The translations under genes were made by a program, and so were the position numbers. From positions 1,054,001 through 1,118,000 of the forward strand of contig JAQGEQ010000263.1 of NCBI GenBank assembly GCA_034620365.1: a stretch of 64,000 nucleotides of DNA. The letters run 5' to 3'. Origin of the DNA: Pegea sp. RAD2-039 (lineage: Eukaryota; Chordata; Thaliacea; Salpida; Salpidae). Every line of letters begins with the position of its first letter. Position 1 is the stretch's first letter. This document shows, piece after piece, positions 8,590 to 22,471 of the stretch. The notes under the pieces are model-generated. The model saw only the letters and a program-made list of their open reading frames with translations. It had not been told where the DNA came from and did no database searches.

Positions 8590-11500
8590 TTATTTAGGAA
8601 CACAGTTTCCCTCCTGTTTCATTTTGTTTTTTTCTATCAAAAAATTAATATTTGTATTTAATGAAAAAAAGTAAAATAAAAAAAATCAAATTACTTTTTC
8701 TAAGACATTTAAACGTCAAAATATTCCAAACAATTTTTCCAATTCTTCTGATTCTCTAAAATTGTTTAATTAAAATTTAAAATATCCAAATTTTGAATCA
8801 AAACATAAATTACAAAATACTTTACTGGTAACACAAAAACTTACAGATTTTCGTTTTGGTTTAACAGCTGGTTCCTGAAAACGACATTTGTTGAAAACTA
8901 ATGCAACAAAATAATTATTTAAACGAAGATTTAAAATCATAAAATACTTAAATAAGTGGTTAGTTTATAATTTTTAAATGAATAAGTAATTGAAATCAAT
9001 CAATTGTTCTAGCTTATTATAATAATTTAAAATTTTTAGAAACAATACATTAAAAGAAATTTTCAAAAGAAGATAAAACTTACCAACACTTCAATTTGAT
9101 CTGTATCAACATTCTAGATAAAAAAGAGATTTTGAAATAAACAATATAAGCAAGTAGCAAAACTTACAGAAATGTACCAGGGTGTTATTGTATTTGCTTC
9201 TATCAAACTCAATTGACCCTGAAGACAAAAATCACTTTTAATACAATTTAATCTGATAATTATTCAAACAAATATTTTTGTTCATAAAATAAATTATCTT
9301 TAATTTTTAGGTAAATTATCATAAAGAATTAAATTGACCTTTCTATTAAACATAATGAAATAATTGAAACTAAATTCATAATTATATTGATCATCTTTTG
9401 AAAAGAGAAATAAACGGAAATCTTACTTTAAGAGTACTACATCTTGGATCAAGCAGCTTGTCTTTAATCATTTTCTTAGTATTTGTACAGCTTACTTCTA
9501 AAACAAATTTTAATATTTATTAACTAGAGGTTATTGTTATTTTTCTAATAAACAATTATCATATTTTTTGAAATAAAATTATTAATGTTTATAATTTCAG
9601 AATGATCTTTAAAAAAGTTAAACAATTTTTGATTAACAATTATAAGCTACAAACTTAATAATGAGTAATTTTTACCTCTTTTTTCTGGTAAGACTGCAAC
9701 TAAAAGATCATTCTGCAAAATACAATTTATTTATACAATTCAAATAAAAAGTCCCAGAGACAAATAATTTTGAAATATTAAAAGAAAATAGTGAAAGTTG
9801 ATATAAAATCTACCTTTTGTTGAGAGATATTGACTTTTAAAGTCTTTTCAGCTTGATTTGCAGGGTTAACACAAATGAAATCTTCAATTTTGAACATTTT
9901 CAAATGAGTGAGTTGAAGATTAATACATTTGTCTGCAAAATATAAATTTTTTTATCACTATAGATTATAAGATATTTATATGGACACTTGATATACAGAA
10001 TATAAAAAAAATTTCTATTATCTTTTTGTGTCAGATATTTATGATTTTCTATATAAACTTACTAATCATCCAATGTGAATACTTTGTCTGAAAAAAAACA
10101 AAACTTTGTGAAAATATTCATTTTATTTAAAACTATTACTTCTAAACAGTTGCTACTCAAATTTACAAACTTTTATTTTACTATAAGAAAGTAAAGCAAC
10201 ATTTTATACACACCCAAACTTCTACATTCTGTAAAATGTTGTAGATGCTTGTCTGCATTAATAACAATCACTTAAATTTTTGTGGTTTGATAATCATTTT
10301 AATTAATTTATTAATATTTAAAAGAGACAAAATCTTTTGAAACTTTTGCTTATTTTTAAATATTATTTGTACTGTGAATAGAGGCTTTAATAAAATTTAA
10401 AATTTTGTTTAAGTCTTTAAGTTGAAAAAAAATATTTTTTTTATTTTTAAACTACCTTCAAAAACTGTAATTTAAAAAAAGCACTCTAAATGTTTATCTT
10501 TTCCATAATTACTTCAGTCTTAAATATTTGATTTTTCAAAGTAAATGATACCTACATATTTCAGTTTTGAATTAAAACTTTTATTTCGGTTTGATACTAA
10601 AGCTAATTTAAGCTTTTCTTGTTTGAATTGTTCTTTTACTTCATAATCTGCTGCAAACAAAATTTAGGTTTGTGCTTACTAGTAAAGTATACTTCAAAAC
10701 ATCGAGTATTTGTACTATTTAATATACAATAAAAATATCACAACATGACTTACTTCCAGTACAGCTCTTAATAACTGGTTCAGTTTTTCCATTTGTCAGC
10801 TACAAAAATTATATAATTTCTTTTATTGAAATTTATTTAATTATGAAATATCAATCAAATAATACAAAATCTTGTTTTAGATTTTTAGAAGCGCTTTTTA
10901 CAGGATTATACATTTTTAATAAATTCATTATCTACAATTTGAAGTTTTAATCTAAATATATAGTAGATATATTAAACAGTTTGTAGTTTCTGGTTTATTA
11001 AAGTAATTAGCACTTACATATTGATGTTTATAATCAGCTTTAGTTTTATCTTTTTTGGTTTCCACAAAACAGGTTACTAAAAGTATAAAAATGATATTAT
11101 AATCTACCACAAAAGATAACTTAAGATTTATTAGTTTGTAAAATAACAAAATAACTGCTAAGAACTTCATAACTCACGTTTTCTAGAGACGCTACTAGTT
11201 CGTCTCTTTTCTTCATTTGCCTGCTATCAAATTTGTACATTTTTAAAATTTGCGGTTTTTTTCTAATCATTTAAATCACAATAAACTATTTAATGAAATT
11301 ATTTATTAAACAATTTTATAGTTTTAACAGATATGATTAATATATTAAACCATAGTTGAGAGCTTGTGTTTAAAAATTTTTGCAAATAATTATTTTAGGA
11401 AACATTATTGCTTTACGTTCTAATTGTTTGTGATAATCTAAAGTTCTGAAATTTATACTGAAAAGCAAGCTACCTGTGTTATCACCAAAAGATTAACAAG

Positions 11501-12962
11501 CTCTGTTAGCTCAACTTTCATTGACCCACCTTTAAAAGACAAGTTTTGTGAAACTTTTGTAAGCTCATGTTGATTTTTGAAAATTAACTAAAATGATTTA
11601 AGTCTTTATTTATTGATTTAGTTTAAGTTAAATAGTTTATCAAAATCCATAAAAGACTTACTCATCATCAATTGTGAGTACTGCACCTGTAAAAGTTTAA
11701 AATTAATTAGACATAAACATTCTAAATGATAAACAGATATTCATAGAAATTTTTCATTTATAACATCATTTTATAAAAGTGTAAGTTGTAACTTTTTTGT
11801 TATGTAAAAGTAATTTTAATCAAACTTTTATTTGCATGAAAATTATCGCATACAAAGGTCTTATGAGGTTTCACTTAAACATAAAATGCTTAATAATTAC
11901 AAAATATAATTGTTGTACATACCCACATATCTCTACTAACAATCGAATTGTAAAGCACCTACATTTAAAAAATGTTAAATTGATGAACAATTTTTTTGTG
12001 TTAAATAATTGAGGTAGATTTTAAATACATTCATTTTATTTTTCTATTTTAGTAGCTTCATTTGTAAATAATTAAATTGTTTAGTTTGTTATAAAATCTC
12101 TTAATTTATTTATCTTTAAAAGTTTTAAATATTTATTAACTGCAAATTCAATGTATATGTAGCAAAAGTAAGAAAATTAAAGAACCTTCATCAGTTTCAA
12201 GGTAGACTTTTTAGGTTGATTTTTATTATTCCATTTCTATATTAAAATAAATATTTAGTTACAAAAATGAATTTAAAATCATTTTTAAACCTTTTGAAAC
12301 TAAACAAAACTAAGTTAACTTTTTATTTAAATATCAAAAGAAATATAATTCTCACTTTTCTAGGTTTCAACTTATTTGAAGCTACAAGTTCTTCTATAAA
12401 CAACAGAATTACAAAAATTTGTTAAAATCATTATTAATAGTTTTGTTAACTATTATCAGAAATTTGTTAATGAAAACTTTTCTAATCAGAAGCTAAACTA
12501 AACTTGATTGTACATAAACAAACCAAAAACTTAGATTTTTATCAACTATTACAAGTGAACTGGTAAATGTTTTATGTTTGAAGTATTCAGTAATTCTTTT
12601 TACCTGGATGTTGAATTACTATTTGTCTATTCATCGCAAAGTAAAAGTTATCTTCAAAATAATGGATAATATTTATTAGTGTTTATTATGATTTTAAAGT
12701 TAGTAAGACTCATAAAAAGATTGTAAAAACATCTTTGAAAAAGTTTAAGTTTCAAATAATCATTAAATTACTAATATTGAAAGCTTTTAAAGTTTAAAAA
12801 AAGTTCTTTTGTTTTGATGAATAATTCTTAATATATTTTATTATTATAACATTTCAAAAACTTGAAATATCAATTTGATTAATTTAATAACAACGAGTTT
12901 TATTTAAAAAAAAGAACACTTAATAGAATAAAACAGCACGTACCTTTTTCGTGTATACTCAT
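8590..12962 (-). CDS. Unrecognised lysine-rich protein encoded by about 18 tiny exons
   Basis: Hand-built model, all junctions GT-AG and in phase. Exons (high to low): 12944-12962 (start ATG), 12604-12651, 12356-12393, 12186-12236, 11662-11686, 11474-11529, 11178-11223, 11018-11076, 10754-10799, 10556-10650, 10063-10087, 9814-9932, 9676-9712, 9427-9497, 9168-9218, 9084-9113, 8845-8874, then one or two terminal exons near 8.59-8.76 kb whose phase I could not settle. About 282 residues before the tail. No signal peptide or membrane segment. It is rich in Lys, Ser and Thr, with segments such as FICVNPANQAEKTLKVNISQ and ETKKDKTKADYKHQY. YSQLMM and YSHWMI, both encoded by 25-nt exons and preceded by Lys-rich stretches, suggest an internal duplication. 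Tandem AATAAA signals (minus strand) lie at about 8506-8515. The donor of exon 12186-12236 (GTTCTT) is weak. The function is unknown. Confidence 0.6.
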
Positions 12963-13580
12963 GAAAAAAATTAATTAAAGATGAAGAAAACATTTAATTT
13001 CAGTAATCGATTCATTCAGGGATTATGACATCATAAGTAAATGAGTTAAAATGAAATTATCTTGTGGTACATCACCCTGACAACAAAACAAGTCAAAAGA
13101 TCATATATACGGTACTAAAGAACTCTATCAGAATCTAAAATAATCTTTATTTCATAAATTACTTTTTATTAGTACAAACAGAAAGTTTTTAAATATCTAC
13201 AAGTGAACTATCAGTACATCAAATCACTATTTTACCTTTGTAATAACTTTTTTAGATACTTTTTTCTTCTTGTTATTATCAAAACGAAGTAAGTTGTTGT
13301 CTGATTGCTTTCTATGATGTTAAGTTTTACTTGCAGTTTCCTTAATTATCTGTTTATTAGTTTCTCTTAATCAGCTAAACTTGAACTGAACTTAAAATTG
13401 AACTGCAGTTGGTTTTGAAATATATGAGAAATAGTATGTATACATATACGCAAAAAATTTAAATGAAATTTTGAAGTACCTTGTTATAGGAAAGGAACGA
13501 GATATAAATATAGTGATTAAGATGATAGTCAAAATATTTATACAAAATAAGTGCAAGATATTTGTGTTGATAAAATATTT
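12963..13580. other. Intergenic, no gene seen
   Basis: AT-rich spacer upstream of the microexon gene. It should include that gene's promoter. No element, RNA gene or convincing exon is visible. Confidence 0.4.
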
Positions 13581-13583
13581 TAC

Positions 13584-14059
13584 AGGTTATAAAAGTTTGC
13601 TTAAACAAACCAAGCCAAAATAAAACCGTATACTTGGTGGTTGATGGTATTAAGAACTTGCTTGTGGTAGGGTTCGCTTCTTTTATCTTAGAGAAATCGA
13701 AAATATTATATGTCGTTTGCTAGCGTGATAAAAACATTGATATTTAAGCAGGGGTTCAAGTATGGCGTAAAATTAAAAGTCACCTGGGTTGGTTTAGCAT
13801 TTTGACTTATAGAAATTGTTTACTAACAAGACCAAACCAAGAAAACTTCAAATAAAAAACTTGGTGATCATGAGTGTTAAAAACTGTTTGCTCTAAAACA
13901 CACAACAAAGCATTTATTAAAGTGATGTTCATTCCAAAGGTTAGAACTTTAAAATTAGTAAAGAAATAAGTTTTCTTGAAACTTTCTTGTATAAAGTGAT
14001 TGGTTATTTGGATTTTGTGCTTTTCCAATGATGTACTTAGCAAGATTTTCGATCGCAAA
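13584..14059 (+). other. Exon-like segments with a duplicated piece
   Basis: Four plus-strand stretches look like exons. 13584-13661 runs from TTTTACAG to CTTGTG|GTAGGG and includes NKTVYLVVDGIKNLLV. About 13752-13787 lies between TTTAAGCAG and TGG|GTTGGT and reads GFKYGVKLKVTW. About 13833-13877 is preceded by ACTAACAAG and includes TKPRKLQIKNLVIMS. About 14000-14059 includes DWLFGFCAFPMMYLARFSIA. The first and third resemble each other in DNA (AAACCAAG ... ACTTGGTG ... TTAA-AACT), suggesting duplication. No start, stop or family match ties them together; they might be 5' exons of the candidate gene at 16.0-18.6 kb or remnants. Confidence 0.25.
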
Positions 14060-16023
14060 GTAACATTTTATCCTACTGTTAGTCTTAAGAATTGATATTT
14101 GAATAAATACTTTCAAACTTTCAAAAACTTGCTTTGAATGAACTTTTAATTTCAAGTTAAAAGTTAAATTTAGACTAGGGGCTATGTACTTTCATAAACA
14201 AGTATGCCTTAGCTTTTCATTAATCTGCTAACTCTTAAATAATTAATCTATAATAATTTAGTTATTATATTGGTATGGTTGTCACTGTCAAATGTGATTA
14301 GACTGTTTTCTTATTTCATATTTATCAGCCATGGTGTTATATGTCTAAAATGTTTTAACAATTAAAGTATGCAAAAGTATAATGTATCTTTGCATTTTAT
14401 TGATTTCGCTGAAATATTTCATTTGATCAGTTCGTTTAAGATATTTCACACATAGACTATTTTATTTAAACCCCAAAATTCTAACTCAAACTGGTTTAAC
14501 ATTTTTGGCGTTTTGTAAAAAAGGTTGAGAACTAGTTCTTGCAGGGTTTTTGATTTCTTAATTTAATTTCTTTTATTCATTATTATTATTATTATCATTT
14601 TATTCAGTTGTTCATGTGCACGACTACTAGTTATTTTTTTACTTTTTTATAGTATTAGTTTTATTACTGTTTTATTTTACAATTTAAGTTTTTAATTTTT
14701 TGTTAAGACATCTCAAAGTTAAAGATAAAATAGATTCAATTAACAAACTGATTTGTTATTAAAAGAATGTTTGTAGTTTCCCAAACACTTTGAAAAATCA
14801 TAAAAATATCACAGTAGGTCCTTCGTGATGAGATTTCTTTCTAACTGAGTAAACTTCCATATTGATACTGGTCAACAGAATTTTAGTCCATCCATTTTCA
14901 CTGCTGGTCGCTGTGAATATTTCAAAAATAGAATAATAGAAATCTGAAACTCTAATTTCGCGAACGAATAAACATTTATTTTTACAAAGAAAAATTTAAA
15001 ATATTTATTTTAAAGACTGTTTACAGATGAATTTACAATTGAGCTTGTCAAGTAAAGTTTTATGAATTTAATACAAAATATTAAGAATCTAGAAATTAGA
15101 ATATTTATAATTGGTCTAACTATATCGATTATCTCAAAATAAAACTTACAACAAATGTATAAATACATTATTTTTGATGAAAGGAATCATGAAAAGTTTT
15201 GTGGCAAAGTAGCTGGCTTTGATATCAGGTTATTTTAAAGATTTCAAATTACATGTGTCATATTCTCATATCTAGAAAGTTAGTTTTGTAAACCAAAGTA
15301 CATAGGATGTTAAAATATAAACTAGATACAATAAAAGTATTCAACTGAAACATAAGTTTAAAAAGAATAATTTTCAAATAAAAAAGCTTTGAAGCAATAT
15401 TTAAGTAAAAAGTATTCAAAACGGATAAAAATGTTCAAATACATTATCAAATTATCTGGTAGTCTTACTTGAAGCATTTGATTTAATGCAACATCAACCG
15501 CACTAAAATTAAAACATATTTAGATTTTCATTTACTGTCTGAAATACAAAAATGTATTTTGTAAAAATATTCACAATTATATCGATCACATTATCAAATT
15601 TTTCAGCTTAAAGTTCATCTTTGTTATAAACTTTTAATCTTAATTCGTTATGATTTGTCAAACTAATGGAACAAGCTTACAACAGTTTCTACATCAAGTA
15701 GGAAGTTGACAATCATTTGATTTCTTTTAACTTCATCAGGTTATAAATAGTAGATTTTGAGATATAAAGAGAATTTTTTAAGGAGTTTGTTACCTAAAAT
15801 CAAATTTAATCATTTTAACTATCTTATATCAAATATTTAAATTCATTCAAATATTACTTAATTTAATATTTTTTAACCGAATACTTGAGGCACATTAATT
15901 CGCCTAATCTATTTAAAACTATTTGCAAATTCTATCTAAACAATTAAAGTAAAATATTGGAGTAGTTAGATGAGTCTTTCACTCCTACATGACTAACATA
16001 AGATTATCAATTTGATTAAACAG
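14060..16023. other. Mostly non-coding; scattered exon-like pieces
   Basis: Two minus-strand stretches are coding-like: about 14822-14935, ending in TGA and reading GWTKILLTSINMEVYSV, and 15471-15504, between ATTTTAG and CAA|GTAAGA, reading AVDVALNQMLQ. Their phases do not join cleanly and part of the first is also open on the plus strand, so no gene is called. Confidence 0.25.
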
Positions 16024-18580
16024 AAAATTTGGTTTCCTAATTTTGACAAGATGTAATTTGCTTCTGCTGTATTTTTGAGAAATTTCATCATTACAAGGAA
16101 GATTTTTTAATGATTTTAATAAATCAGTAAAATTCAGAAAACTTTAGAATATCTATTTTACTATTTAAATAATCTTAATAAATTTTTGTATCTCTTAAAA
16201 CATTTAAAATCAGAGCCAAATAAATCAAATTTTATAAAAGTTGAAAAGTATGTTGATTAAAACGTAACTAAGAGATCTAAGTATATTCTTCATTAATAAT
16301 GATCAAAACTTTAAATCAGTCTTCACTAATGTTTCCATGATGCAGTTTGACAATATTTGATCATACATTTTCTGATACCTATTTTTCAAATATTTGTTAG
16401 TTAGTAATATGGTAAAATAATGTTTACTTTATATATAAAAAACTTTTAATTTTAAATTTAAAACAGAAATTTCCTTTCTAATTGTTTTAATTGAAGCATA
16501 TGAGTTATATATACAAATAAAAGAGGTTACAGCACTAATTGAAATTATTTGTACAATAAGTACAGCTTAAATGATTGCGTTTACATAAGAACACAAAAGT
16601 ATAGAATAATATCTTTTATATTTTTTCTATTCTTTTATATTTTTGTATTATTTATACCTTTTACTTATAAGTTTTTTTATAAGTAATATTAAAAAAATTC
16701 AGTAAATACTAATAACAATTTTCAAACTAATTAAAACAAGCATAAAAGGTTGAAAAATAAGTTAGTACAAATTTAATTTGGTACACTATTGTAAATGTTC
16801 AAAATCTCAAACGTCAAAAAGATCTTAAATTTATGATAAATTTATTTAATCGAAATATTTTGATACAATGATTTTAGCTATGACGAATTGAGGATATTAC
16901 GTAAGCATTAGTAAGTATTTAGTTGACATTGTGCAGCAATTTTCTTTGATTTCAAAGATAAATTGCCTTCGGTAAAGGTTACTTAGATTCTATCAATAGT
17001 AATGAATTGATTTTTTTGTATACCACGTTTGTTCGACTTAAGAATAATTACCATTTTTAATGGTAAATCACAAATTCAAATGCCATTATGTTTAAATGAT
17101 TCAACAAAAGACTAATTTATATGAAATTTTGATAAAATCTTATCAAAAAATATGTTTAAAAGATTGCTACTCATAAAATTCTTCAAAATATTTGAAATAA
17201 TTGATTTAATAGCTATCATGAAATGACAGAAACTTGTTCAGTAAATTTACATAATTTGAAAAGTTTGCAAGTTACCACCAGCTTTGCTGAGAGCTACCAC
17301 AGGCGAGCAACTCCTAAGTAGCCTTGACCACCCAACGCAAGATACATCTGTAAGAAAAGTCTTTGTGGCTCAATTTTAACCAAAACTGCCTTTAAAATAG
17401 CTTTTTGTTAAAGTTATTTGTAAATTTAAACTGAAAGTTATGTAACTAGTTCACAAAAAGATTTTCTGAATTCTTCTAGCTATCAGTTTCAAATCTTTAA
17501 TGAAATCTACTTTAAACTATTTCAAAGCTCACAACAACGATAATTTGATTTAATTTTTGCTTGCTAATTAATTCCTTTTTTTTAATTGCAATGGAGTTTT
17601 TGTGTAAGCAATTCTAAACCGATTTTTTTACTTGAGGTCATTTGATTTTTTGATATCAAAACAAAAATTTGTTTTTGTTCAAATAGGTTTACATCAAGTA
17701 CTTCTTATTGATTTAATTTTATCATAAAATTGATTCATGAATGCAAATTTATAGTTCAGTATGAACACAATCTTGATAATTTTCAGCAGTATCCTATTTT
17801 CACCATTTGCTGGTAAATTATTTTCTGAAATGTTCAGGAGAAAGTTTTCTTTCGATTAGCGGAAATAGGTCTGTAATGAGCTAAAAACTCCAAAATGTGT
17901 GTTACTTGTTTCTTTTTGTCATGTTTTCTCATTAACAATATTCTTTATACAAAAGCCAACTCTGCATAATTGAAAATGTTTCCCAAAAGTTGTGATAGAA
18001 AATATCTGAAAATATTGATATTGATAATTAAATGAAGTAAGACTTTAAGTAATATTTTCCAACGATTAGCTGTTAATGCTTATTTTTAAAAGTTTAATAA
18101 AAGCTGAAGAGACAAATTTTAGGGGTTCAAGCACAAATTCGATAAGAATAAATTCTGATAGCTGCAAGATATGCATTGTAGGAACCTGTTACTTTTTTCT
18201 ACTTTTTAAAATGTTATTTTCTAAGGTACTTAAAAGCTTTTTGATACAAGTTAAAATCTTTAGAAATTCTAGGTTAATAATGTGCAATAATTAATTTTAT
18301 GATTAATCTGAGATTAAAATATTTGATTAATTTATTAATTATAGACTTGTAAGTATATTACATTAGAATCAGCAACAATTACATTTAATATCTTTTAACA
18401 TTCTTAAGATAAATTTCAGAAAACTTCATAAAAGTTTTCTAAATTAGTTGTAAGATGCAACAAAAAATTATTTTGTTAATCGAACTTAAGATTGACTTTA
18501 GTTGTTATCTTACAAAGGGCGAAAGTGATTCTACAAGCTTTTTTCTTAAATTATCTAGCCACCGTTACGCCAGGTCTTAG
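16024..18580 (+). CDS. Candidate spliced gene, 3' part (unrecognised)
   Basis: Chain of eight phase-compatible plus-strand exons: 16024-16052, 16346-16399, 16878-16900, 16937-16971, 17272-17349, 17838-17872, 18123-18177, 18518-18580 (TAG). It would encode about 124 residues, with pieces KIWFPNFDK, FDHTFSDTYFSNI, ILPIFFDFKDKLPS, LPPALLRATTGEQLLSSLD, EKVFFRLAEI and SDSCKICI. All joins are GT-AG; acceptors at 16937 and 17838 are good, those at 17272 and 18518 weak, and several donors (GTTAGT, GTAATG) are only fair. Exon 17272-17349 is noticeably less A+T-rich than its surroundings. The 5' end is not found and no family is recognised. Because borders were chosen to keep frame, chance agreement is possible for some exons. 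Confidence 0.4.
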
Positions 18581-21500
18581 GTCAGTGAAACAGTGTTGGT
18601 TGTTTTAAGAACTATTTTAATAAAAATCAATATTCAATTACAAAGTCATAAAAGATTTATTGATTTTGTTGTGAAATTCAAAATAACAAAATTTTATTTT
18701 TTGAGCAAAGTATTTTGTCATTTTAAGTGATTTATAACCAAAAATTCAAAAATAAATCAATTTGAATTAACAGTTCTAGTATTATTTGATTTAACGAAAT
18801 ACTTTAACCTGAAACTTTAACATCAAACAAATTGTAAACTTTTTTTCGCGAACAAACAAATATTTATGCTGAAAACCCCATCATATAAGTATTTATGATT
18901 GTAATAGATAAAAACAATTTAATAAGCTACAATAAATTTCTAACAACTGTCCAAATGTTAGTTTCGTTAGCTTATTATAATATTTGTATAATATTTTGAC
19001 ATTCTAATTCCTTTACGAGAAATTATAGTCATTTCACAACGATGTGAAATTTGTTAAAAATAGAATAAACAACTTAATGAAATAAAAACTTTTTGGAACT
19101 CTTATTGATCCCAAAAATTTTTCAAAATTTAATTTTTGACTTTTTATTCTTAAAATAGAGCACTGTAAGCAACTTAAGGAGTTAAAATTGAATTGCTTTT
19201 GAAGAATATTTACTGAAATAATTCAAATATGATGGAAGTTTACGTAGAAATGATATTTCAAGTCATTTTTAATATCGACTATGTGAAAGGTATCTATTAA
19301 AATAAAAAATCTTTACAATGAAATTACTCTAAGTCAGAATTTAATGAATTAAAATTGAATATAATAGTTTCTTTTAACATTAGGCTACACAAGAAAGCAT
19401 TATGAATTTTTTGATCATAAATTTAATGTAAAATCATTTTAAACAAAGTAATCTGGAACATTTCTAAATGCTACATTAACCTTTAATCTGGTTTTATGGA
19501 TTGTAATTGAATGACATTTGCATGATTCTAATGCAACTCAAAAAATAACTGCATTCTTTACACAAAATGTATTAAAAAAGATCAACTATCTTACTATTGG
19601 TAACATATTAGTAGAAATAGCAAAGATAAGATAAACTAATTAGAAGCTTATAGAAAAATAAAAAAAGTCAATATATTCCCAAAAAAAATAAAGTGATTTA
19701 TGGTTTGTTAAAAATAAAAATACAGTACATACTTTAACGATATTATATATACTTAAAAAATTTGTGAGCTACAGAATATTAATCTTAATTTCACAAATTA
19801 ATCTATAATTAATCTTTGAGATGAAAATAGTTTCATGAATGAATTTTCAAATGCTTTTTATATAACAAATTGAAGTTTGGTTTAATGTCGACTTAAAAAA
19901 ATATTTAAAAAAGTGGGAGAAAAAACATTTGTTAACTAAATTTAAACTACATTCAAATTTAGTTTCAGTAATTGCTTTTCAAATATAAACATTATGGCAT
20001 TTCTAAAAAGCAATTAAAGTAGGGAAGTGAATAAATTACTACTTAAAAAAAGTATATTTGTATGTTTTGTATTGAAAATTTTAGTTTTATCAATTAGTTT
20101 AAGAAAGTTTACTAAAAAAATTTAAGATTTCTTAAAAATTTTTAACAAGAAAATTTGATTAATAAAAATGTTAACTTGTGAATACAATATTTCTTTATTG
20201 GGTAGATTAAGCAAGCATTTGTGATTATTTCTATTTCACTTTTTCTAATATTTTTATACCTATAACATAGTTTATATTAACTATTCAAGAGTTACTTTTA
20301 CTTAATGAAAAACCCAAAAATATAAAACGATTTTGATATCTTTTGTAAGAAAATAACAAAATTGTGAAGAAACAGAACATATCTCTAATAATACATTTTA
20401 GAAAAATAGTTTCACTTCATAGGAACATCATAACGTCAACCATCAAGATTAAGGTTTATGATCAAAACAAATTTTACTGGCTTATTATTATAAGTAGAAA
20501 TGAAATCAAGTGGATATCTAGACATGATTTTTATTAAACTGCTTAAAGAAATCATTTAAATCATGATAAGAATTGTATGAAAAGTAGCTATGAAATAAGT
20601 TAAATGGTCCTAAACTTCTTTTTGCTTCTTACTCATTAAATATTGAAGGTGTTGTAATATAAAACTATTTATTTCTTCTTCTGAGAAATTTTTGATTTTA
20701 GGTAAATACATGATGCAATTATCTTGTGAAAAATAAAGGATTTTCTTAGTTAATGCTTTGTTTGAATGTTTTCACTTGGATAAAAAGCCATATAAGCAAG
20801 TCTGAAAGAGCTTTAGGACAAATGGGAATTCTGTTTTCATATAAAATTTATTGATAAGTTTACTAATTAGGTACCACTTAGGTTACTTTGTATTTTGCTT
20901 CAATAAAAAAAGGTTTGTTTTTAATGGAATGACCATTAATTATAAAATGCCAAGATTGCTTTGGGCTGGCTTTTTGTAAACAAGAGTATTTTCTAATTAA
21001 ATAGGGCGTTACTATAAAGTAATTTCTAATTAACCTTAATTTAAAAAACCCAATAAATTGGAAGCGGTTTTTTCAATAAAGTATCTTTAATTTTAGCTAA
21101 AAAATCTTTAAGAAAAAATTAGATCTTTTGATTTTGACTAATTTACATTTAATTCTAATCTTAAATGCAATTTTTGAAAAAAAAAACTCGTTTGATAAAT
21201 TCTTATTGGATTTTATCTATTTGTTTATGCTTGGTGATTGTGGAATAAATACACTTTGACAAAATGAATAAATGTTTGCAAAGTCATTACCAAGTAATAC
21301 ATCATATACTTGATCACATTTTAGAGTTTATTACAATAAAAAATGTAATAAAAATTTGCTCAATTTGGTAATTCAAACGTTTGTATTTTTTAACAAATTC
21401 AACTTTGTTTGAATTATTTGAGGTTAATTCAGACTTATTACATCATTAAGAACTGTTGGATAAACTTAACTTTTAAAGTATTTTATTTTGAAAGATGTAG

Positions 21501-22471
21501 TTATCCGTAATTAACTATGTAATTAAGTTTTAAAAGATAGTGTAAAGACATTCAAACAAAAGATATCAACATAGTTAAACAATCTTTTCAAAAAATATAG
21601 TCTGCTTATTTTGTTTAAAGAATACTTACTTTTTAATTTAAAGTGTTAATATAATACGATAGAAGTGTTACAAATGAATTATTTATGAATATATAAAACC
21701 TAAGCAAATGAAATATTAATGAAAAATTTATCTGTAATCTATTGTCAGCATTAAAACTTTAGCTAAAATGCTTTCAACCAAATCGATTTCTAAGAAATTA
21801 TTTTTACTTTGCGTTTAAAATTAAGATATATAAAATTACAGTTTGTGAAACATTTTGTAATTTTATTTTCAACATGTAACTAAACAAAATCATTTCTGAC
21901 AATAATCTCAATGAGTACAAGCTAAATAAAAAGAACTAACATAAAAGTAAATTTATTTGAATAAATATCAATGAAAATGTATTTTTTCTAATGTATTAAC
22001 ATCTGAGAAATAAGTCTAATAACAAACTGAAGAATTTAAAATCCGGCAAATTTCCATAAGTTAATGAGGCGACAGTTTATTGCTTAAAATAGGGATCTTG
22101 GGGTTTTCTAATAGCTGTAAGTATAGTATCCAAACAACTTCTGGGTAGTTACTTGCTAGACTTCTTATAATTCAATTTAATAAATGAAACTTACTATACA
22201 TCTTATGATACTGTACAAGAAAGAAAAAGAGTCAATTAGGAATCAATTATTCTATAAAAAAGTTCATATAAAAAGATAAAAGAGAAAGTTGAAGAAATAA
22301 ACTTGAGTTCTGCGAAATTACAGGAAAATAAAAACAGTTTTTGATGTTAATTTATAAAAATCTGATATAATTATTTGATTGAAAAAGTGTCATAAATAAA
22401 GAAAAACTTATTGACAATTCTAAAGATTTCTTTTAGAGAATTGAAGTTGAAACGAAAGAAAAACTATTCCT
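18581..22471. other. Gene-free AT-rich stretch
   Basis: About 3.9 kb with no exon chain, RNA gene or repeat that I can support. The right end should contain the 3' UTR of the GPCR on the minus strand. Confidence 0.5.

Noticed and set aside
10211-10225. Possible extra 15-nt exon in the microexon gene
   Set aside because: Keeps frame but its donor (GTGTGT) is poor, and the flanking exons join in phase without it.
17272-17349. Minus-strand reading SCVGWSRLLRSCSPVV of the GC-richer segment
   Set aside because: It has a decent acceptor but joins to no neighbouring exon in phase, while the plus reading fits a chain of eight.
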